NCBI RefSeq assembly: GCF_000226095.1 | Contig: NC_016472.1 | Span: 6,138,001-6,202,000 of the forward strand | Source: Thermothelomyces thermophilus ATCC 42464 | Lineage: Eukaryota > Ascomycota > Sordariomycetes > Sordariales > Chaetomiaceae | Reading direction: 5' to 3' | Length of the DNA stretch: 64,000 nt | Shown here: positions 57,277 through 64,000 of the stretch, piece after piece | Numbering within the stretch: position 1 is the stretch's first letter | Layout of the letters: the number at the start of each line of letters is the position of its first letter | Notes under the pieces: generated by a model | Database searches by the model: none | What the model saw: only the letters and a program-made list of their open reading frames with translations | Told to the model about the DNA's origin: nothing | Made by a program: the position numbers and the translations under genes

Positions 57277-57707
57277 CATCCCGATATAACCCTGGTTCGT
57301 AGTGTACATGGCCCTATCACGAAATACTGCATAGTACGCAGTAATCCCCAATAAATGCCCTGTCCATCCCACCATTTGCCTCCCCCTTTGGGCTTTCGTC
57401 GATTTGTGCCCCGAAACTTCCTTCTAACCCCGGTGAACAAACCGTTGAATGCTGCTGATAGCGAACAAAATCCAATGCCATTCCCCACCCGCCAACTCCC
57501 AGTTTGGGTCCGCAGCCACGGAGATAAAAGACGGAAGAGCAATGTTCCACCCAGCCAGCCCACGAAGGCATACATCTATGCAGCCATTTCGCCCATGAAC
57601 GCCAATATCACCGGACCCAAAGAAGTTACGGTCTCCGCGCTCAAAGCCAGTCGAACAGATTGAGAAACCCCAATATGAGACGAAAATGCGATTTCCAATC
57701 CCACCAT
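57276..57707 (-). pseudogene. Possible decayed membrane-protein gene
   Basis: On minus, an ATG at 57707 opens 43 codons that stop at a TAG (57576-57578). The same frame continues for 99 more codons from an ATG at 57575. Both parts are hydrophobic and look related in style: IGVSQSVRLALSAETV, LGPVILAFMGEMAA, then MYAFVGWLGGTLLFRLLSP and VGNGIGFCSLSAAFNGLF. If the TAG were a former CAG, the whole would be one protein of about 143 residues with two or three membrane segments. C-to-T at CpA again fits the mutation pattern seen at 1059-2309. No family recognised. Chance, an unrecognised intron, or an extra exon of the neighbouring transporter (only 22 bases away from its stop, too short for an intron) are alternatives. 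Confidence 0.35.
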
Positions 57708-57734
57708 CACCCAAACCTGTGTGGGAACACACAC

Positions 57735-59670
57735 TCACTTAGCCCATTCAACCACCTCCAACGCGCACATTACGAGAATCAGCGTCGACGGAATGATCCT
57801 GTCATCACCAACTGTTAGCACATTGAAATTCGGGTTTCGAGTGGAAGTTGAAATCGTGCGCGGGTGTGTGGGGTGGTAGCGACTAACCAGACAACATAGC
57901 TCTGGAAAAGAATCTTCCCCATGATGGTCTCGTAGACGTTGTTGATCTGGCAGATCTGCGCCAGCTGCAGGGCGCTCGGGGCGCCCGTGAGCAGGAAGCA
58001 GACAATGACAAAGATGGGGTCGTCGAGGATGCTGACGGGCACGTACTTGGCGAACAGGGCCAAGATGGGAGCCATGATGAGCGTCGGCAGCAGCATGCGG
58101 CTGATAAGGCTGGCCACCAACAGGCGCGTGCCGATCTGCTTCTCCTCCGGGTCCGTCTCGTCATCGCTGACCTGCGTGTTGCGTGCCAAGTTGGCGCCGA
58201 GGACGACGAGGATCAGGGGGACCGCGACTCCGGCCGAGGAGCTAATGGCGCTCGTGACGGACGTCTTGATGAAGGACCCTTCGCGGAAGAAGAGGGCTTG
58301 CAAGTCGGGGACGGAGGCGACAAAGACGGCGATGAGCATCGCCCAGAGTGGCGGGTTCATGAAGTCCCAGAGGAATCGGTAGACGCGCTGGCACGCGCGG
58401 TACAGCGTCGTGAGGGTGGCCTGGATGGGGCGCGGGAGGGAGTTGTACGCACGCCGGCCGGCGGCGCGGAGGGAGTCCCAGATCTTGAGCTCCCACCGTC
58501 GGATGAAGCGTCGCAACCTCACGGGGACGCCTTTGATGCCCGGCCTCGCTTCCAACGCGTCGGCTTTGTTGATGCGAGGAAAAGAGAGCATCCTGTCCAA
58601 ATCTTCGTGGCCTTCGAGCTGGCTGTGCAATCCAAGTTCGTCCGCGGACGGCTTTCCATTCGCCTTCCATACCCCGTCATGCTGCTCCTCATCCTCTGAG
58701 TCGTTGGGCGACGCGCCCGAGGAACCCCCGACAGGCGTCCTTCCGGCTGGTTCGTAACGGGCCGATGAATCGTCCGTGCGTGTGGGACTCGAAGACCGAT
58801 GGTGCTCGTGCTCGTGCTCGTGCGTCTCGGTTTCGTGGAGTATGTCAATGCCTTCAATCAGCCCCTGCGTTTCGTCTGCATCCTCCACCTCTTCGTCGCG
58901 ATGGCGGCCCTCCTCGATGGCCTCGTCGTTGTACTCTTCATACTTGGATTTCGGTGCCAACAAGACGTGGTAACCCCAACTCCATCTGACCAGCTGACCG
59001 AGCTGCTGGAAGAGCAGCAGGTAGAGAATGCCCCGCGCAGCCACTTCATCGTCGTTGTCGCCCGGTATTTTATCCCAGTGCAGCCCCTTCAATGTCTGCG
59101 ACAACGAAATGACAAGGGAGATGGGGAGCGAATTGGAGTTGCCGAACACGCCCATGGCCGTCACGAAGTTGGAGGCCCGTCGGTTGAAGCCGAAGCATTT
59201 CGCCACGACCCTCGAGACGATGTACGAGACAAAGGTCTGGATGACGAAGATGATGGGGATAACGCCGAGTTCGATGAGCTTATCGGCATTCAACTGCGAG
59301 GCGAGTTTGGTGAAGACTAGGCGCTTGTTAGAACCCGACAATCGGCAGAATCTCGCATCACGGTGCGGTTAGCATGCATACTTAGGCATGGCGTGAATAG
59401 CATGACATTGAGGTTGGCGAGGAACTTCTGCTTCTCGGCGTCAAAGTGGCCCAGGCGCGCGATGATGTAACCGGGCAAGCTAACGCAGACGACCTGGAGG
59501 ACGGCGCCGACCACAAGGAGCACCAGGTTGCCGATGGAGGGGTGGGTCTCCTGCGGCTGCTTCTGGAAAATGACAAAGGGCGAAGGCCCAGTGGTCATCG
59601 ATGCAGGGTCCCAGGCATCGCCCAACGAGAGCCGAAACGACGTCGGCGCCCGGATGTCCAAGAAGCCCAT
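57735..59670 (-). CDS. Auxin-efflux-carrier family membrane transporter (Ecm3-like)
   Basis: Three exons on minus (59670-59382, 59316-57888, 57798-57735) give 593 residues. The family, Ecm3/YOR092W in yeast, is a fungal relative of plant PIN-type carriers, probably in the ER membrane; substrate unknown. First half: GNLVLLVVGAVLQVVCVSLPGYIIARLG, then LNVMLFTPCL joined across intron 1 to IFTKLASQL, IPIIFVIQTFVSYIVSRVV and MGVFGNSNSLPISLVISL. A long hydrophilic loop of about 190 residues follows, with a His/Glu run from a GTGCTC microsatellite (58799-58827). Second half: PPLWAMLIAVFVASVPDLQ, SSSAGVAVPLILVVLGANLA and FQSYVVWIIPSTLILVMCALEVVEWAK. The last exon has only 21 codons but matches the family's C-terminus. 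The start was set at the first in-frame ATG. Confidence 0.9.
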
Positions 59671-62600
59671 CAAAAGTCCCTGTGGTTTGGCGCTGGTTAA
59701 TGGCGATGAGAACGGGTGATGAATTGGATGCTGAAGCTCGGAAGAGGGCAAAAGCCGGAGCTAGCGTAGACCCGGGTGCTTATACGGAGTAGAGCCCGAG
59801 ATATCGCCCCTGCACTGCAATGTTGTCATAGGCGGCCCAAAAAAGGAGAAGCGCCCTGGGACAGCGCGAAGGGAGTTGTGTGGAGCTGGGTGCCCAAGCG
59901 AGACAGCAAAGTGTCAGAAAATTAGTAAGGAAACGAAGAAACTAAGAAGGCGCCCTGGGCAACGCCTTATAACTGCGCAAGGATATTTTCCTGTGCATTG
60001 CCGCATTGCAATGGGACAATCGGGCAATTGCTGAGAACGCCATCTCTCCCGCGTGGTGGCATGGATTGGCTCTCGCTGAAGACGGCAGTGGCGTCTCGCG
60101 ATAACTAACGCCAACAGAAGGCGCAGCCAAGTGTTAGTGCGGTACCTGCCCAAGAGCTAGAAACGCCCAAACAACGGAAGGTGTCTCACTACAAGCGCCG
60201 GCCGACTTGCTGTGCCTCTCGATCTGGCCGCCAAGTAACGCCAAGGAGCTGCCAAGGAGGTGCCAAGCTCCCAGCAGACGCTTGAATCGCAAAACGTGCA
60301 GCGGTAGTGACGCTGCTAAGCCCCAGACGCAAAGGAAACAGCGGGAGATCCGCGGGATCGGTTTTACTGGGCGTCGTAGAGTAGGTTGCGATGCAAACCG
60401 AATAAGAGCAGCGACAACAAAGAAGAGTGAAGGAGAAGAGAGGGGGAAAGTGAGAAGGAGAGGTGTTTTGGACATGCCTAGGCCCTTTAAGAACCCTATT
60501 ACTACCGTACAAGTCTCTGGAACTCTCTCTTTGGCCTGAACCTGACTAAGTCATCTCGAAGTGTTCGTCGGGCGGCCTTCTCCACCACCCTCCTGATTGA
60601 GACGCGTTTCTGACTCCGCTTCCGGTTGGCTGCTCCTGTCGCAATCCGATTCTCAAATATACTCAATGCAGAGAGAGGATATGCAGGCTTCGGGCTTTGG
60701 ATGGCACCATCACCAATTGCAGCGAAGCCACAGCACGCACGGCAAAAACGCCATCGGGCCGCCGCAGTCGATCAAGGACCTGCCAAGCAGCCAAGGGCGT
60801 CCGACATTGAACTCCACCACTGGCCTTTGTTGGGGAAATATTGAGTGCGTTATCAGTGCAGATCAGGAGTTACAAAGAGGGGCACTTGCATCCCGACATC
60901 GTTGCCGAGGCACTCAAGGACGTCGTCGCAGATCTCGTAGCTCGGCTCGACTTGCAGTCTTCGTTCTTTCGAGTGTAGTTAGTACTCCGTACAATTTTTC
61001 TACAACCTCGCCACCTGTGGCTCGTCGGAATATCGGAACGGTCAGGTTCACAGCCACATGTCTACCCCAAATAGGGCAAGTTCCAGGTTAGCAAGCAATC
61101 ACCTTACACTAATCATGCCTGGCGGGGCTGCATCAACCGCAATGGGTGATGGTTGATAACCAATCCGCACATACGCAGTACAGAACTGCGCATACAATAC
61201 GCGGTAGGTTAGTGAAGGCGAGTGCTTCAAATGTTCTGTTCCATTCACTTGTCTTAGGCGGCTAGTTGGTAACGACACAAGGCAGGTTTGACAAAGTGCT
61301 TTGTCAATGGGCTAGCCACTGAACATCGCGATCACAAAATGTCCTGTTCTTTGCTGCGTAGGTAGTACGAAGTAGCTTCTAAAAGACAGGCCCGCTATAA
61401 TTGGCTTCGTCCTCTCGGAACCACAAGCCACTACTAGCCGGTGAGCTATGCTTGTGCTCGACAAACCCAGCCGCACGACTGAATCGACTCGGACTGCCTA
61501 GTACACGTCCAGGGTCGTTTCGACGGTCAGTGAGAAGAAGAGACGAAAAAAAGCAACTTGATTTCGCATCTTAGCTGCCCAGGCTTCCAGCAGGGTGACG
61601 TGCACTAAGCGGCCATTGTGAAGATCTCTTGCTTGGCTGCTGCTGCAGGTGTCGGCAAGCGTTGGGCGGCCCTCCAATTGGAGCCACCGGCCACATCGCC
61701 GGTCTCCGCACGCGTGGTTTATGGACGTCATACTGCGTGGCTGCGACTGCCTAAGCGGGTATCTTGCTCTAGGGAATGAGGCATCCGAAAGTACGGATTA
61801 CAACAAACCGGTTCGGCGGCCCAAGCGGGCGCACATCGTCTCGAGGCAGACATGTTAAGTGTGCGCAGTCGTCAGAAGGAACAAGCTTCCGTATGCGGTT
61901 TTTGCCTTCCGCCCTTGTCTCGTGTCCATTCTACCAACCTCACGGCCCTTTTCACCAATACTTCTCTAATTCGGGAAGAGGCGGCTCTCAATACCTAACC
62001 AAATCAGTTATACCCAGCAGGGCATTGCGGCCAATCCCCGGTGCCACCGCACTTTTCGCCCCTTGGTCGTTACACGCGAGCCTGGAAGTCGCATCTTGGC
62101 AGGCGTGGAGCAAGACAAACCGACCATGGAGGGGTTAACTACCGGAGCAAAAGCCCCTACCGGCGCCACACTGCCATGCTGATTGGCAGGCCAGGAATTT
62201 TAGGTTTCGCCTTGCTCGAATGGATGAACATCCATTGCCTGAGTCTTGGGCTCCTCTCCGGTGCAAGGTCGAACTCAACGGTTCCTGTTTCCAAGCGGAG
62301 TCGCCGACAATTGCTCCTGGGCAAGACAAGGAGCCTTATTAACCTTGGGGTGCGCCGATAAGTCTCGTTTGTCACAGCTCCCAGAACCGCCTCTCTAGAA
62401 CTCCATCCGGCCGCTTCGTGGCCAATCACAGCGCTCATACGTCGGCTCAGCCGCCCGCACAGGCCGACAGGACTTGGAAGCCGTTTCTTCGACCTCGATC
62501 CCTCTTACGGCCCAAGCCCCATCGTCAACCTGCGACCTCTCCTTTTGGGCCGTGTTCGGTTTTTCCTTGAGCTCGGCTGCTGCGAACTCGGTCAATTCCG

Positions 62601-62890
62601 CCATCGACATTTTTCATAGCGTTTTCCTCCAGGTCTTGGGCAAATTTGAGGGTTTGTACCCAACAAGGTTCTCGTCGACCATCTGGTGAGAGCGCGGCCT
62701 TCCAAAAGCCGCCTTCAACCCCACCATCTTCTATCTCGCTGTCTCGACTCCGGACACGATTACTCAACACACCACAAGGCCGGATTTTTTTTTGTTTTAT
62801 TTTCGCAAAGGAAAATCATTTCCTCCACGGTGTATGTCGAGCAGCAGGTAGAAACGGGACATCCTCCTATTTTTCTGAAATACCGGCACC
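59671..62890. other. Intergenic, 3.2 kb, upstream of pbs2
   Basis: Divergent spacer between the transporter and the MAPKK. TACGGAGTA copies at 59783-59791 and 60983-60991 (reverse). The last 500 bases are pyrimidine-rich and likely the leader of the kinase mRNA. Frames such as 60597-61091 (plus) and 60134-60475 (minus) have no recognisable motifs. Confidence 0.45.
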
Positions 62891-64000
62891 ATGGCCGGCC
62901 ATCACGACAATACCGACCCCACCACGCCGGCGGATGAGTATGACCCGAGCAACCCGACCTCGCCGGGCTCGCTTGGCGACGACTCGGAGGCGAGCACGCC
63001 CCTCGACATCCCAAGTTCGAGCTCCGACGCGCAGCCCAGTCCTTCTCCCGCCGAACTGCCCCGCCGGTTACCGTCGTTGAGAACAGTCTCGGACCCGCAA
63101 AACTCCAGCCATATGAGCCCTACCTCGAGCGTCACCGGGCTTCTGAACACGGCGAGGAGACCGACCCCTAGCGCATCGAGCCTGCCGTTTGATATCATGC
63201 AGAGGGCGCGGGCCCTTCAAGAGCAGCGCATGAACATGGCGGCCCGGTCCAGCCCTTCTGCAGGGAACCTGAACATGGGTAGTATAGGCAGGCAGATGAA
63301 CGTGGGAGGACCCAGCGCCGGCGGGCTAGCCGGCGGCATGCCGTCCAACCTCAAGATGCCGGGAGGCGTGTCCCGGCCCTTGCCTCCTGCGTTCCCGAAG
63401 TCGGCTCCCTCAGTCCCAGGCTCGAAGAAACCCCCAAGCCTGAGCGAGAGGCGGGCCATGAAGCTAGGCAACCTCCCCGGACAAGGGGCCTCTTCACCTG
63501 CTGCCGCCCCACCAAAGTTGCGGGATCTTGGAGACGACGCGGAAAACCAGCCGTCACTGAACGGGGAAGGCCGGGGCTCCAAACTGAGCGACTTCAAGAA
63601 CTACATCGATGCAGACAAGGGCTGGATCACCTTTGACGGCGCAGCGACCATCACAGGAACAGGGGTCAATTTTGCCAACGGGCAGACGTTCTCCATCTCG
63701 CTTGACGAGGTTGACGTTCTGGACGAGCTCGGCAAGGGCAATTACGGCACCGTGTACAAGGTCAGGCACGCCAGGCCAAAAGTACCGCGGTTCGGCCAAG
63801 GATTGAGCAAATTTCGGCCGTCGGTTTCCTCGCAATCCTCTAACGAGACAGACGAGTCACCCAACGATACACCATCAAGCGGCGCCTCTGGCGGGAGCAG
63901 GGCGACGTCAGGCGTGATCATGGCCATGAAGGAGATTCGGCTGGAACTCGACGAAGCCAAGTTCACCACCATTCTCAAAGAACTCGTCATTCTCCACGAA
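62891..64000 (+). CDS. os-5: Pbs2/OS-5-type MAP kinase kinase, 5' part
   Basis: Starts at the ATG at 62891 and runs open to the window edge: 370 codons seen, 3' end missing. This MAPKK activates the Hog1/OS-2 kinase in the osmotic-stress and fungicide-response pathway. The first 230 residues are disordered and Ser/Pro-rich with LSERRAMKLGN. SKLSDFKNYIDADKGWITF and ATITGTGVNFANGQTF are conserved just before the kinase in Pbs2. The kinase starts at about 270: SLDEVDVLDELGKGNYGTVY with the glycine loop 281-286, and the ATP lysine Lys347 in VIMAMKEIRLELDEAKF. Between them lies a low-complexity insert of about 45 residues rich in Ser, Asn and Thr, absent from yeast Pbs2. No intron up to the edge. 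Confidence 0.92.
   Translation, partial: MAGHHDNTDPTTPADEYDPSNPTSPGSLGDDSEASTPLDIPSSSSDAQPSPSPAELPRRLPSLRTVSDPQNSSHMSPTSSVTGLLNTARRPTPSASSLPFDIMQRARALQEQRMNMAARSSPSAGNLNMGSIGRQMNVGGPSAGGLAGGMPSNLKMPGGVSRPLPPAFPKSAPSVPGSKKPPSLSERRAMKLGNLPGQGASSPAAAPPKLRDLGDDAENQPSLNGEGRGSKLSDFKNYIDADKGWITFDGAATITGTGVNFANGQTFSISLDEVDVLDELGKGNYGTVYKVRHARPKVPRFGQGLSKFRPSVSSQSSNETDESPNDTPSSGASGGSRATSGVIMAMKEIRLELDEAKFTTILKELVILHE

Noticed and set aside
1-64000. CRISPR arrays, bacterial operons, intact transposons or viral-type elements
   Set aside because: No spaced direct repeats, no transposase, integrase or reverse-transcriptase motifs, and no long terminal repeats were recognised; gene structure is eukaryotic throughout.

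Overview
The window looks like a chromosome arm of a filamentous ascomycete, most likely a sordariomycete close to Chaetomium or Neurospora. Evidence: GC-rich coding exons, short GT-AG introns of about 50-190 bases, gene families typical of Pezizomycotina (HAM-4/PRO45, Rho3, CSN2, a Pbs2-type MAPKK, an ascomycete laccase) and C-to-T style damage in the leftmost gene that resembles repeat-induced point mutation. I rebuilt intron-exon structures by hand from splice signals, reading frame and family motifs. No transcript or database was available.

Layout. 1-3.6 kb: AT-richer DNA with a broken kinase-like gene. 3.6-7.1 kb: an Hst2-type sirtuin and an unknown zinc-ribbon-like protein. 9.1-13.6 kb: a STRIPAK FHA protein (HAM-4/PRO45 type), then a divergent five-exon Mgr2/Romo1 gene. 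15.7-20.6 kb: a multicopper oxidase, convergent with a siroheme-pathway Met1 protein. 22.1-27.7 kb: Rho3, splicing factor Cwc25 and, divergent from it, COP9 subunit 2. 27.7-35.2 kb: a gene-poor interval with one doubtful small ORF. 35.2-46 kb: an otubain-type deubiquitinase, then three minus-strand genes: lipoate octanoyltransferase, mitoribosome assembly factor Rsm22 and a membrane-tailed thioredoxin. 46.2-47.4 kb: a SPOUT methyltransferase, divergent from the thioredoxin. 47.4-50.9 kb: gene-free, with a strongly AT-rich island. 50.9-59.7 kb: a mitochondrial-type thioesterase, methylcrotonoyl-CoA carboxylase alpha subunit, a PPOX-like flavin protein, a possible relic of a membrane-protein gene, and an auxin-efflux-carrier (Ecm3-like) transporter. 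62.9 kb to the end: the 5' part of the Pbs2/OS-5 MAPKK.

There is no obvious cluster devoted to one pathway. Several neighbours are mitochondrial (Mgr2, octanoyltransferase, Rsm22, MCC alpha, thioesterase). HAM-4, Rho3 and Pbs2 belong to polarity, fusion and stress signalling. CSN2 and the otubain act in ubiquitin biology. I saw no CRISPR array, confident tRNA or rRNA, or recognisable intact mobile element. The most unusual unexplained signal is a 9-base motif, TACGGAGTA, found at least 11 times and only between genes, accompanied by TACACTA/TAGTGTA and AGGTACCT-like elements.
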